From Bacteroidota bacterium (lineage in GTDB: Bacteria > Bacteroidota > Bacteroidia > Chitinophagales > Chitinophagaceae): DNA of 12,860 nt. The notes below the pieces were generated by a model. The model saw only the letters and a program-made list of their open reading frames with translations, did no database searches and was not told the DNA's origin. The DNA lies in contig CANHNT010000023.1 of NCBI GenBank assembly GCA_947461985.1, forward strand, positions 1 to 12,860, in the 5' to 3' direction. Made by a program: the position numbers and the translations under genes. This document shows, piece after piece, positions 1 to 7,245 of this stretch (its first letter is position 1; each line of letters starts with the position of its first letter).

Positions 1-365
1 GTTGCTACAGGAACACCGTTTGGCATTTGTAAAATAGACAATATCGAATCCCATCCATCAATTGAGTTACTGGATTTTACGGGCACTCCAATGACAGGCA
101 AGGGGGTTAAACTAGCCACCATACCAGGCAAATGAGCTGCTCCACCGGCGCCAGCAATAATCACTTTTATAGCACGAGTATGCGCTTTGCTAGCAAAATC
201 GAACATTCGTTTAGGTGTTCTATGTGCCGAAATGATGGTACATTCATACTCAATATCATGTTGTTCTAAAATTTGCGCAGCATCTTTCATCACATTCCAG
301 TCGCTATCGCTTCCCATAATAATTGCTACTAATGGCTTTTTGCTTGCAGTATTTGTCTTACCCAT
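1..365 (-). CDS. purE: N5-carboxyaminoimidazole ribonucleotide mutase PurE, 3' end outside the window
   Basis: PurE moves the carboxyl group of N5-CAIR to carbon 4, giving CAIR, in cytosolic de novo purine synthesis. The visible 121 residues have the class I PurE pattern: the substrate loop MGSDSDW near residues 17-23, SAHRTP at 46-51 with the catalytic histidine at 48, and the glycine-rich AGAGGAAHLPGM at 71-82. The reading frame runs off the left edge, so roughly the last quarter of a typical protein of about 160 residues is missing. The ATG at 365 is the natural start, a short distance before the first conserved strand (PLVAIIMGSDSD). The gene begins inside the last codons of purK, overlapping it by 37 bases in another frame, which suggests translational coupling. 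The order purK then purE is the reverse of the E. coli purEK operon. Confidence 0.96.
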   Translation of the reverse strand, partial: MGKTNTASKKPLVAIIMGSDSDWNVMKDAAQILEQHDIEYECTIISAHRTPKRMFDFASKAHTRAIKVIIAGAGGAAHLPGMVASLTPLPVIGVPVKSSNSIDGWDSILSILQMPNGVPVA

Positions 366-1489
366 AAGGCTTTATTTTTTGCTTCGTTTAAATTTTGATT
401 TACTATTGTGGCATGACCCATTTTACGAAATGGTTTCGTAATTTTTTTTCCATAAATATGAATAAAAATGCCTTCTTCGTGCAAACATTCTGTCATTCCT
501 TCATAATAAACATTTCCGGTATGCCCATCGGCACCTAAAATATTTACCATAGCAGAAGGCATGATTGTTTTTGTACTTCCTAAAGGCAAATTTAATATTG
601 CACGTAAATGTTGTTGATATTGGGATGTAAAAGAACTTTCGATGGTTTGATGACCACTATTGTGTGCCCTAGGAGCAACCTCATTTACAAAAATATTATT
701 TTCCTTATCAATTAAAAATTCTACAGCCAACAACCCACAAATATCAAATTGAGTGATTAATTCTTTTGCAATTTGTTGTGCTTTTTCTGTAATATTTTTT
801 TCAATTGGAGCTGGATATAATAATAAATCTAACATATTAGCTCCGTCATGAAACTCCATTGAAACTGGCTCGTATACTGCTATTTCTCCTTGCTCATTTC
901 TTGCTGCAATAATGGCTAATTCGATACTAATTTCAACTTTATCTTCAACCAAACATGGGCCTTCTAACAAATTTACTAAATCGCTTTCAGCATTTACTAC
1001 ACAAACTCCCCGTCCATCATAGCCATCTTTTCTTGTTTTTTGAACAAAGGGAATTTTTATTAATTTATTTTCAATTGCATTTAAAACAGCTGTTTTATTT
1101 TCAAAGATGATAAAATCTGCTGTTGGTATATTATTCGTTTTGTAAAACATTTTTTGCAATCCTTTGTCTTGAATAATTTCCAAGGAATTAGGATTTGGAT
1201 GAACAATTTTCCCTTCAGATTTTAATTTCTTTAATGCTTCTACGTTTACTTTTTCAATTTCTATGGTAATTAGATCACAATCTTGACCAAATTGATAGAC
1301 TGTATCAAAGTCTTGCAAATTGCCTAAAACAAATTCATTGCAAAAAGATTTACATGGAGCGTCCTTATCGGCATCTAAAATTTTAGTGTAAATATCCCAT
1401 GCTTGAGCACAAGGCAACATCATTTTACCTAACTGCCCACCTCCTAAAATACCCAACTTTTTATTTGTCGAAAAAAAATTATTTCCCAT
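329..1489 (-). CDS. purK: 5-(carboxyamino)imidazole ribonucleotide synthase PurK
   Basis: PurK uses ATP and bicarbonate to carboxylate AIR to N5-CAIR, the substrate of PurE, which is encoded immediately downstream. The 386-residue protein is an ATP-grasp enzyme of normal length. Visible landmarks are the N-terminal GGGQLGKM (16-23), the TIEIE strand (75-79), the ATP-binding QKTRKDGYDGRGV (150-161 region), the metal/ATP end VNEVAPRAHNSGHQTIE (268-284), and the C-terminal KMGHATI (356-362). The ATG at 1489 lies 16 codons before the conserved first loop; the next in-frame Met (residue 23) lies inside that loop and cannot be the start. One detail: the common TIEIEHVN reads TIEIEKVN here. The gene is divergent from the ferredoxin gene, with 137 bases between them holding both promoters. 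Confidence 0.97.
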   Translation of the reverse strand: MGNNFFSTNKKLGILGGGQLGKMMLPCAQAWDIYTKILDADKDAPCKSFCNEFVLGNLQDFDTVYQFGQDCDLITIEIEKVNVEALKKLKSEGKIVHPNPNSLEIIQDKGLQKMFYKTNNIPTADFIIFENKTAVLNAIENKLIKIPFVQKTRKDGYDGRGVCVVNAESDLVNLLEGPCLVEDKVEISIELAIIAARNEQGEIAVYEPVSMEFHDGANMLDLLLYPAPIEKNITEKAQQIAKELITQFDICGLLAVEFLIDKENNIFVNEVAPRAHNSGHQTIESSFTSQYQQHLRAILNLPLGSTKTIMPSAMVNILGADGHTGNVYYEGMTECLHEEGIFIHIYGKKITKPFRKMGHATIVNQNLNEAKNKALWVRQILQAKSH

Positions 1490-1496
1490 TAATCTA

Positions 1497-1504
1497 CAAA
1501 TATA
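1497..1504 (-). promoter_or_regulatory. Candidate -7 promoter element for purK-purE
   Basis: On the minus strand this reads TATATTTG, an exact match to the Bacteroidota -7 consensus TANNTTTG. Only 7 bases separate it from the purK ATG, so a transcript starting here would be nearly leaderless. I see no TTTG -33 box at the usual distance, so the promoter is tentative. Confidence 0.35.
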
Positions 1505-1586
1505 ATTCGAGTGAGTGACTTTGTCATCATTTTATATAAGCTTATATTGAATCAACAAATAATTTATTCCTTTGTTTTTAAATCCA

Positions 1587-1594
1587 TACTTTTG
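1587..1594 (+). promoter_or_regulatory. Candidate -7 promoter element for the fdx-iscX region
   Basis: TACTTTTG matches the Bacteroidota -7 consensus TANNTTTG exactly and ends 32 bases before the ferredoxin ATG, a typical leader length. The nearest upstream TTTG (1571-1574) leaves only 12 bases of spacing, shorter than normal, so the -33 element is weak or absent. Confidence 0.45.
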
Positions 1595-1626
1595 TACCGA
1601 AAATTAAACAGACTTAAAAACAAAAA

Positions 1627-1962
1627 ATGTATTCAATTAATTTTAAATTTGAAGAAAAAGACAAAAATGCAAAACTGATTGAAAATTGCCCAATTGATGA
1701 CAGTATATTGGAAATAGCAATCAAAAACAACATCCACTTACATCATAATTGTGGTGGAGTTAGTGCTTGTAGTACTTGCCATATTTATTTAGAAAAAGGT
1801 GAAAATTTTGTTGAAGAATTATCTGACAAAGAAGAGGATTTTATTGACAGAGCAAGAAACCCTAAATTAACGTCAAGATTGAGTTGCCAGTGTGTACTAT
1901 TAGAAGGCAGCGGTGTTATTGAAGTAACGATACCCGATCAAAGTCTGATACATGGAGAATAA
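1627..1962 (+). CDS. fdx: [2Fe-2S] ferredoxin, adrenodoxin/Isc type
   Basis: This is a 111-residue soluble electron carrier with a plant/adrenodoxin-fold [2Fe-2S] centre. The ligand pattern is clear: C42-x5-C48-x2-C51 in HNCGGVSACSTC, then C87 in RLSCQC, the spacing of vertebrate adrenodoxin and bacterial Isc ferredoxin rather than the plant C-x4-C type. The stretch around residues 63-86 (EELSDKEEDFID, then SRLSCQ) is the acidic helix and SRLxCQ signature of that subfamily. In isc operons this ferredoxin supplies electrons for cluster assembly on IscU. The next gene is iscX, which follows fdx in the E. coli isc operon, so that role is the best inference. A second cysteine at 89 is an extra, probably non-ligand, residue. 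The start is an ATG behind an A-rich leader with no Shine-Dalgarno motif. Confidence 0.92.
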   Translation: MYSINFKFEEKDKNAKLIENCPIDDSILEIAIKNNIHLHHNCGGVSACSTCHIYLEKGENFVEELSDKEEDFIDRARNPKLTSRLSCQCVLLEGSGVIEVTIPDQSLIHGE

Positions 1963-2056
1963 TTGAAGGTTAAATATTAGATATTGAATAACAATAAATA
2001 ATCAACATCTACATTCACTTTAACGATTAAACTATAACAATAAAATATTAATATAA

Positions 2057-2296
2057 ATGAGCACATTTGAACCACCGATATATTGGAATGACCATGAGGA
2101 CATTGCCTTAAAATTATACGAACGATTTGGCGACGATTTTACTGAATCAAAAATCTATCGAATTCGATTTACTGAATTATTAGAATGGGTGTTAGCAATT
2201 GATGGTTTTGTAGGCACCAAAGAAGGCTCAACTGAAGGACATCTAGAAATGATTCAAAGTAGTTGGGTTTACGAATGGAGAGACAACCAAAAATAA
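2057..2296 (+). CDS. iscX: Fe-S assembly protein IscX
   Basis: IscX is a small acidic protein that binds the cysteine desulfurase IscS and iron and modulates Fe-S cluster assembly. The 79-residue product shows the family pattern from memory: W-x-D near the N-terminus (YWNDHEDIALKLYERF), RFTELLEW at about 37-44, then the acidic C-terminal helix with EGHLEMIQ and a W-x-x-E end. It is about 13 residues longer than the E. coli protein, through an N-terminal extension (MSTFEPPI) and a short insertion before RFTE. It lies 94 bases after fdx on the same strand, matching the fdx-iscX end of an isc operon. No iscS, iscU, hscA or hscB is present in the window. I rely on recalled family similarity, so the assignment is strong but not certain. 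Confidence 0.85.
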   Translation: MSTFEPPIYWNDHEDIALKLYERFGDDFTESKIYRIRFTELLEWVLAIDGFVGTKEGSTEGHLEMIQSSWVYEWRDNQK

Positions 2297-2320
2297 ATTT
2301 CTTTTTTTAAAAGAGTTTAT

Positions 2321-2328
2321 TAACTTTA
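2321..2328 (+). promoter_or_regulatory. Weak -7-like element before the response regulator gene
   Basis: TAACTTTA differs from TANNTTTG only in the last base and sits 22 bases before the ATG at 2351. The gap after iscX is only 54 bases, so read-through from the fdx promoter is equally possible. Confidence 0.2.
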
Positions 2329-2350
2329 GCTCGAAAAATACATAAATAAC

Positions 2351-3511
2351 ATGTCAAACATTTTAGTAATAGACGACGAAAAAAGTATTCGTAAAGCCCT
2401 TACAGAAATACTTATTAATGAAGGCTATAAAGTTGACGAAGCGATAGATGGTTTAGAAGGATACAATTTAATAAAAGCTAAAAAATATGATTGTGTATTA
2501 TGTGACATAAAAATGCCGAAATTGGATGGCATGGAAATGCTGGATAAATTACTAATAGAAAAACTAGAAGTTCCTATAATAATGATATCTGGACATGGCA
2601 CGTTGGACAATGCTGTTGAAGCAGTTAAAAAAGGTGCTTTTGATTTTATTTCGAAACCCCCAGATTTAAACCGTCTTTTGATCACTATAAGAAATGCGAT
2701 TGAAAAAAGTTCTCTAGTATCAGAAACAATAAATTTAAAAAGAAAAGTAAATGGATTGCAAGATATTGTTGGACAATCAGAATCTATTTTAGACATTAAA
2801 AAAACAATTGATAAAGTTGGTCCTACTGAAGCAAGAATATTAATAACTGGAGCCAATGGAAGTGGCAAAGAATTAGTAGCTCGTTGGACCCATGAAAGAA
2901 GTAATAGAAACGAAAAACCTCTCATTGAAGTGAATTGTGCAGCAATTCCAACTGAATTAATTGATAGTGAATTATTTGGGCATGAAAAAGGTTCATTTAC
3001 TTCTGCTATTAAACAACGAATAGGGAAATTTGAGCAGGCCGATGGTGGTACCTTGTTTTTAGATGAAATTGGAGATATGAGTTTAAGCGCTCAAGCTAAA
3101 GTACTTCGAGCATTACAAGAAGGGAAAATAACTCGTGTAGGTGGCGAAAAAGATATTGAAGTAAATGTGCGTGTAATAGCCGCTACGAATAAAGATTTAC
3201 TAAAAGAAATAGATCATGGTAATTTTAGACTAGATTTATATCACCGATTAAACGTAATAAATATTCATGTACCTGAATTAAATAATCGAAGAGACGATAT
3301 TCCGCTTTTAGTAAACCATTTTTTAAGTATTGTTTGTCAAGAATACAAAATGAAAGAATTACAAATTGAACCCAAAGCATTAGAAAAATTAACCAGTCAC
3401 AATTGGACAGGTAATATTAGGGAACTAAGAAATGTAATAGAACGGTTAGTTATTTTAAGCGAAAAAATCATTAAAGAAAGTGATATTGAAAAATTTGTAA
3501 TTCCTAAATAA
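2351..3511 (+). CDS. NtrC/NtrX-like response regulator: receiver plus AAA+ domain, no DNA-binding domain
   Basis: The 386-residue protein is a two-component response regulator. The receiver spans residues 1-118, with acidic D8/D9, phospho-acceptor D52 in CDIKMP, S80 and K102. The sigma-54-activator type AAA+ domain spans about 139-370: Walker A GANGSGKE (167-174), Walker B GGTLFLDE (232-239), arginine-finger region FRLDLYHRL (292-300) and sensor II GNIRELRN (354-361). Two departures matter. The sigma-54 contact loop, normally GAFTGA, reads GSFTSA (214-219). The chain also ends at IEKFVIPK, just after the AAA+ lid, so the usual C-terminal Fis-type helix-turn-helix is absent. No partner histidine kinase is in the window. 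It may act without sigma-54, or bind DNA only through partners. A DUF721 gene follows 6 bases later, probably co-transcribed. Confidence 0.93.
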   Translation: MSNILVIDDEKSIRKALTEILINEGYKVDEAIDGLEGYNLIKAKKYDCVLCDIKMPKLDGMEMLDKLLIEKLEVPIIMISGHGTLDNAVEAVKKGAFDFISKPPDLNRLLITIRNAIEKSSLVSETINLKRKVNGLQDIVGQSESILDIKKTIDKVGPTEARILITGANGSGKELVARWTHERSNRNEKPLIEVNCAAIPTELIDSELFGHEKGSFTSAIKQRIGKFEQADGGTLFLDEIGDMSLSAQAKVLRALQEGKITRVGGEKDIEVNVRVIAATNKDLLKEIDHGNFRLDLYHRLNVINIHVPELNNRRDDIPLLVNHFLSIVCQEYKMKELQIEPKALEKLTSHNWTGNIRELRNVIERLVILSEKIIKESDIEKFVIPK

Positions 3512-3517
3512 TTTATT

Positions 3518-3799
3518 ATGTCGTTATACTCAATGCAAGATGCCATTAATGAAATGGTGAATAGCAGTTATTGGAAATATCGTTATCAGGTTATCAAACT
3601 AAAAGGTGATTGGGAATTATTAATGGGCAAAACGGTAGCCAAACACACTAAAGATTTACGCATTGATAATCGAAAACTTTATATCATAACCGATGTTCCT
3701 GCATTGAAACACGAACTTTCTTATAATAAAACACTTTTGGTTGCTCGAATCAATCAACATTTTGGAGAGCAATTTATCAATGAAATTATTGTGAGTTAA
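3518..3799 (+). CDS. DUF721 family protein (DciA-like)
   Basis: This 93-residue protein fits the DUF721 family, whose best known member, DciA, helps load the replicative helicase DnaB in bacteria lacking DnaC. The recognisable parts are W33 followed by the GKTVAKHTKDL stretch (37-47), a short beta strand KLYIITD, and the ALKHELSYNKTLLVARIN segment (62-79), which corresponds to the usual 'A-x-ELS-x-x-K-x-x-LL-x-R-I/L-N' pattern. It is a near-minimal version of the domain with no extra region. It begins 6 bases after the response regulator stop and is followed directly by a strong hairpin terminator, so it ends the plus-strand unit. Helicase loading is a family-level inference; in Bacteroidota the exact role of these small proteins is unproven as far as I know. 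Confidence 0.8.
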   Translation: MSLYSMQDAINEMVNSSYWKYRYQVIKLKGDWELLMGKTVAKHTKDLRIDNRKLYIITDVPALKHELSYNKTLLVARINQHFGEQFINEIIVS

Positions 3800-3800
3800 T

Positions 3801-3831
3801 AAAAAAGCGAAGTTATAAACTTCGCTTTTTT
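3801..3831. terminator. Bidirectional hairpin terminator between DUF721 and Fic genes
   Basis: A perfect inverted repeat pairs 3801-3814 with 3818-3831 around the loop ATA (3815-3817). The GC-containing core is GCGAAGTT/AACTTCGC, flanked by six A on the left and six T on the right. Read in either direction it gives a hairpin followed by a T run, so it can end both the plus-strand unit (stop at 3799) and the minus-strand Fic gene, whose stop codon (3830-3832) it overlaps. Confidence 0.9.
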
Positions 3832-4879
3832 ATGCACCTAAAATACTCAAATAACGTTTCAAAGCTTCCAATTCCACTTTGGCAATAAATTCAATGAACG
3901 TATTTTTCTTTACATCAACTCGGGCCATTTCAAGCGCATCATAATAGTTCATCCGATTAGCATAGTCGCCCTTAATGTTAGCAATCACATAGCCATGTTT
4001 TAATAAAATTAAATTCATCCATAATCGAGATGTTCTACCATTGCCATCAATAAACGGATGAATCGTTACTATTTTTTCACTCATTTCGGCAGCCAACACC
4101 ACAGGGTGCAATTTATTTTTATTTAATTGATACCATAAAAAAACATCTTCCATTTGCTTTGAAACCAAAAAAGGTTGTGGTGGCATATGCTGGCTTCCTT
4201 TAATCATAACTTGCACTGTTCTGTATTTGCCAGCATTGTCAGCATCAATTCCACGTAAAACTAAATTATGCAATTGTAACAAATCACGTTCACTTAATTC
4301 TATATTTTTATCAACTAAGTCTTTCAAAAACAATACAGCATCTTGATGATTAATTGCTTCTAAATGCTCACGCATTGATTTTCCTGAAATCGTAATTCCT
4401 TCATTTATAACTAAATCTGTTTCCTGTAAAGTAAGTGTATTTCCTTCAATTCTATTGCTTTCAAAAGTATATTCTAACTCCAAAGCTTGAGCAATTCTAT
4501 AACTATCCAAATGCCTTAGTTTTATTAGTTTCTTTTTTTCTACATCAATTTCTTTTAATAAAGTTGTTACATTTTTAGCTAATCTAATGATCGGTTTTTC
4601 TAATCCATAACGCACTTTTTCTTCAGCAACCATCATTGCTTTTAAGGCCAAATCATCATTGCCTATTTCATACAAAATGACTTCGCTCATCCATTCTACC
4701 AACAACTTTTCGGTATCAATTCCTAGAAGAGATGCCAATTTTATAACTTGTGCTCGTGTAGGCTTTCTTGTTCCTTTTTCCCATTTACTAATTAAAGCAG
4801 CATCAATATTTAATTTTTGAGCCACGTCACGCATCAACAATCCTTTAGTTTCTCTGGCTTCTTTTATGATATTTTTCAT
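3830..4879 (-). CDS. Fic-domain AMP-transferase with N-terminal XRE helix-turn-helix
   Basis: The product (349 residues from this start) joins an XRE-type DNA-binding domain (about 3-60, with the helix-turn-helix around ALISKWEKGTRKP) to a Fic domain. Fic enzymes usually move AMP from ATP onto a hydroxyl of a target protein. The complete core HPFIDGNGRTSR (274-285) has the catalytic His274 and the ATP/metal residues. SNRIEG (141-146) fits the (S/T)xxxE(G/N) inhibitory helix on the N-terminal side, making this an autoinhibited class II Fic; E145 would block ATP. Start choice: a TTG at 4912 and an ATG at 4897 are also in frame, but 4912 lies upstream of the -7 element and 4897 only 2 bases after it. 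The ATG at 4879 gives a 20-base leader and a normal XRE N-terminus (MKNIIKEAR). No antitoxin gene is adjacent, as expected when the inhibitory helix is in the same protein. The target is unknown. Confidence 0.9.
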   Translation of the reverse strand: MKNIIKEARETKGLLMRDVAQKLNIDAALISKWEKGTRKPTRAQVIKLASLLGIDTEKLLVEWMSEVILYEIGNDDLALKAMMVAEEKVRYGLEKPIIRLAKNVTTLLKEIDVEKKKLIKLRHLDSYRIAQALELEYTFESNRIEGNTLTLQETDLVINEGITISGKSMREHLEAINHQDAVLFLKDLVDKNIELSERDLLQLHNLVLRGIDADNAGKYRTVQVMIKGSQHMPPQPFLVSKQMEDVFLWYQLNKNKLHPVVLAAEMSEKIVTIHPFIDGNGRTSRLWMNLILLKHGYVIANIKGDYANRMNYYDALEMARVDVKKNTFIEFIAKVELEALKRYLSILGA

Positions 4880-4881
4880 CT

Positions 4882-4901
4882 TGACATTTTTTGACATGAC
4901 A
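4882..4901. promoter_or_regulatory. Three TGACA direct repeats, possible operator of the Fic gene
   Basis: On the plus strand TGACA occurs at 4882-4886, 4892-4896 and 4897-4901. The first two are embedded in TTGACAT at 4881-4887 and 4891-4897, exactly 10 bases (one helical turn) apart. They lie between the -7 element and the chosen ATG of a gene that encodes its own XRE-type DNA-binding domain, so autoregulation is a reasonable inference. Confidence 0.35.
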
Positions 4902-4907
4902 AATATA
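4900..4907 (-). promoter_or_regulatory. Candidate -7 promoter element for the Fic gene
   Basis: The minus strand reads TATATTTG, an exact TANNTTTG match ending 20 bases before the ATG at 4879. No clear -33 TTTG is visible. It abuts the TGACA repeats, so a bound repressor could cover it. Confidence 0.4.
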
Positions 4908-4920
4908 GTCAATTTATTTA

Positions 4921-4954
4921 ATAAAAAGAAGTCTGAAAATAAATTCAGACTTCT
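4921..4954 (-). terminator. Hairpin terminator downstream of aconitase
   Basis: The arms 4927-4937 (AGAAGTCTGAA) and 4944-4954 (TTCAGACTTCT) are perfectly complementary over 11 bp with a 6-base loop. On the minus strand the hairpin is followed by TTTTTAT, as expected for factor-independent termination of the aconitase transcript, which ends at 4978. A 13-base A tract (4955-4967) precedes it. Confidence 0.82.
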
Positions 4955-4977
4955 AAAAAAAAAAAAATATAAAAAAA

Positions 4978-7245
4978 CTACGCTTTAATACTAGCTCTAA
5001 TCACATTTAATGCTCCACCGGCTTTAAACCAAGCAATTTGTTGGTCGTTGTAGCTGTGTTTTACTTGAATCGTTTCGTTGCTACCATCTTTGTGGTTCAA
5101 TACCATTTGTAAATTTTTACCAGGAGCAAAAGTCAATAAACCTTCAATATCAATGGTATCATCTTCTTGAATTTTATCATAATCTGCTTTGTCTGCAAAT
5201 GTTAAACCAAGCATTCCTTGTTTTTTCAAATTGGTTTCATGAATACGAGCAAACGATTTTACCAATACAGCACGAACGCCTAAATGACGAGGTTCCATAG
5301 CAGCATGTTCACGACTAGAGCCTTCGCCATAGTTTTCATCACCTACTACAATACTACCAACACCAGCTGCTTTGTAAGCACGTTGTGTTGATGGAACAGT
5401 GCCATATTCAGCTGTCAATTGATTTTTTACATTGTCTGTTTTATCATTGAATGAATTTACAGCACCAATCAACATATTGTTAGAAATATTATCTAAATGC
5501 CCACGGAATTTTAACCAAGGACCAGCCATTGAAATATGATCAGTTGTACATTTCCCTTTGGCTTTAATTAATAATTTCATGCCTTTTAAATCCGTTCCTT
5601 CCCAAGCAGCAAATGGATCTAATAATTGCAAACGCTTACTTTCAGCGCTTACAGCTACTGTCACTGCACTACCATCTTCAGCAGGTGCTTGAAAACCAGC
5701 ATCTTCAACAGCAAAACCTTTCGTTGGCAAATCATCACCTGATGGTGCCGTTAATTTTACTTGTTCGCCTTTATCGTTTGTGATTGTATCTGTAATTGGA
5801 TTAAATCCTAAATCTCCAGCAATAGCTAATGCTGTAACAATTTCAGGAGAAGCAACAAATGCATACGTGTTAGGATTTCCATCGGCACGTTTTGCAAAGT
5901 TTCTATTGAATGAATGAATGATCGTATTTTTTTCTTGTTTTTCTGCACCCATTCTGTCCCACATTCCAATACAAGGACCGCAAGCATTGGCAAAAATATT
6001 AGCCCCTACGTTTTCAAAAACTTCTAAAATTCCATCCCGTTGAACAGTATATCTTATTTGCTCCGAACCTGGATTAATGTTGAATTCTGAATTTAATTTC
6101 AAGCCTTTTTCGTTGATTTGAGAAGCCAAACTTACTGCTCGTGCTAAATCTTCATAGCTACTATTGGTGCAACTACCAACCAAACCTACTGAAATTTTAG
6201 AAGGCCAGTTATTAGCAGCAATAGCCTCTTTCATTTTAGAAATTGGCGTAGCTAAATCGGGTGTGAACGGCCCATTGATATGTGGCTCTAATTCATCTAA
6301 ATTAATTTCATAAACCTCATCGAAATAGGTTGATGGATTTGCATACACCTCATCATCACCAGTTAAATGTTCTTTGATTGCATTGGCAGCATCCGCTACA
6401 TCGGCACGACCAGTTGCACGAAGATATTTTGCCATGCTTTCATCGTAACCGAAGGTGGAAGTGGTTGCTCCTATCTCTGCACCCATGTTACAAATAGTTC
6501 CTTTACCAGTGCAACTCAAACTGATAGCACCTTCTCCAAAATATTCTACAATTGCATTGGTACCACCTTTTACCGTCAATATCCCTGCTACTTTTAAAAT
6601 AATATCTTTAGCCGAAGCCCATCCGTTTAATTTACCGGTTAATTTAATACCAATTAATTTAGGCATCATTAATTCCCAAGGCAAACCAGCCATTACATCA
6701 CAAGCATCGGCACCACCAACACCTATTGCCACCATTCCTAATCCTCCTGCATTTACAGTATGACTATCAGTTCCTATCATCATTCCACCAGGGAAAGCGT
6801 AGTTTTCTAACACAATTTGATGAATGATTCCTGCACCGGGTTTCCAAAAACCAATACCATATTTATTAGATACTGATGAAAGAAAATCGAACACTTCCTT
6901 ACTTTCTGTATTGGCAAATTCTAAATCGGCTTTGGCATTATTTTTTGCCATTATTAAATGATCGCAATGAACGGTTGAAGGAACAGCCACCGTTGGGCGA
7001 CCAGCTTGCATAAATTGTAACAACGCCATTTGTGCTGTTGCATCTTGCATGGCTACCCGATCAGGATTAAAATCTACATAGGAATTTAATCGAGGATAAT
7101 CCGTCATTTCCATACCTGCATCTAAATGCGCATAAAGAATTTTTTCGGATAACGTTAATGGTCTGCCTAAAGTTTTACGAGCTGCTGCCACTCTTTCGGG
7201 AAATTTGGCGTAAGTCGCCTGAATCATTGAAATGTCGTATGCCAT
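4978..7245 (-). CDS. acn: Aconitate hydratase, mitochondrial-type
   Basis: Aconitase interconverts citrate and isocitrate through cis-aconitate in the TCA cycle using a [4Fe-4S] cluster. With the ATG at 7245 the protein is 755 residues, the length of mitochondrial aconitase rather than the roughly 890-residue AcnA or the AcnB type. The cluster ligands fall at C359 (GSCTNSS), C422 and C425 (NACGPCIGM), within one residue of the bovine mitochondrial numbering as I recall it. Other landmarks are VHCDHL, GTDSHTVNAGG, and the swivel-domain GDENYGEGSSREHAA near 635-649 with its catalytic Ser and Arg. The frame is open upstream to an ATG at 7296, but that adds 17 unconserved residues (MKKRCSTINIHHSKLIK), and the A-rich leader before 7245 fits this genome's other starts. 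No exact TANNTTTG element is seen upstream. A dedicated terminator follows, and the CoA-transferase gene lies upstream on the same strand. Confidence 0.97.
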   Translation of the reverse strand: MAYDISMIQATYAKFPERVAAARKTLGRPLTLSEKILYAHLDAGMEMTDYPRLNSYVDFNPDRVAMQDATAQMALLQFMQAGRPTVAVPSTVHCDHLIMAKNNAKADLEFANTESKEVFDFLSSVSNKYGIGFWKPGAGIIHQIVLENYAFPGGMMIGTDSHTVNAGGLGMVAIGVGGADACDVMAGLPWELMMPKLIGIKLTGKLNGWASAKDIILKVAGILTVKGGTNAIVEYFGEGAISLSCTGKGTICNMGAEIGATTSTFGYDESMAKYLRATGRADVADAANAIKEHLTGDDEVYANPSTYFDEVYEINLDELEPHINGPFTPDLATPISKMKEAIAANNWPSKISVGLVGSCTNSSYEDLARAVSLASQINEKGLKLNSEFNINPGSEQIRYTVQRDGILEVFENVGANIFANACGPCIGMWDRMGAEKQEKNTIIHSFNRNFAKRADGNPNTYAFVASPEIVTALAIAGDLGFNPITDTITNDKGEQVKLTAPSGDDLPTKGFAVEDAGFQAPAEDGSAVTVAVSAESKRLQLLDPFAAWEGTDLKGMKLLIKAKGKCTTDHISMAGPWLKFRGHLDNISNNMLIGAVNSFNDKTDNVKNQLTAEYGTVPSTQRAYKAAGVGSIVVGDENYGEGSSREHAAMEPRHLGVRAVLVKSFARIHETNLKKQGMLGLTFADKADYDKIQEDDTIDIEGLLTFAPGKNLQMVLNHKDGSNETIQVKHSYNDQQIAWFKAGGALNVIRASIKA

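Noticed and set aside
2425..2925. Minus-strand open frame of 166 residues
   Set aside because: It lies entirely inside the response regulator gene on the other strand and has low-complexity Ser/Ile/Phe composition with no domain; the plus-strand protein is unmistakable.
4955..4967. Run of 13 A bases after the aconitase stop
   Set aside because: It precedes the hairpin on the minus strand, so it is not itself the terminator tail; it is most simply a homopolymer in AT-rich spacer and is prone to sequencing error.
6367..6763. Two plus-strand open frames opposite aconitase
   Set aside because: They are antisense to conserved aconitase codons and show no family features.
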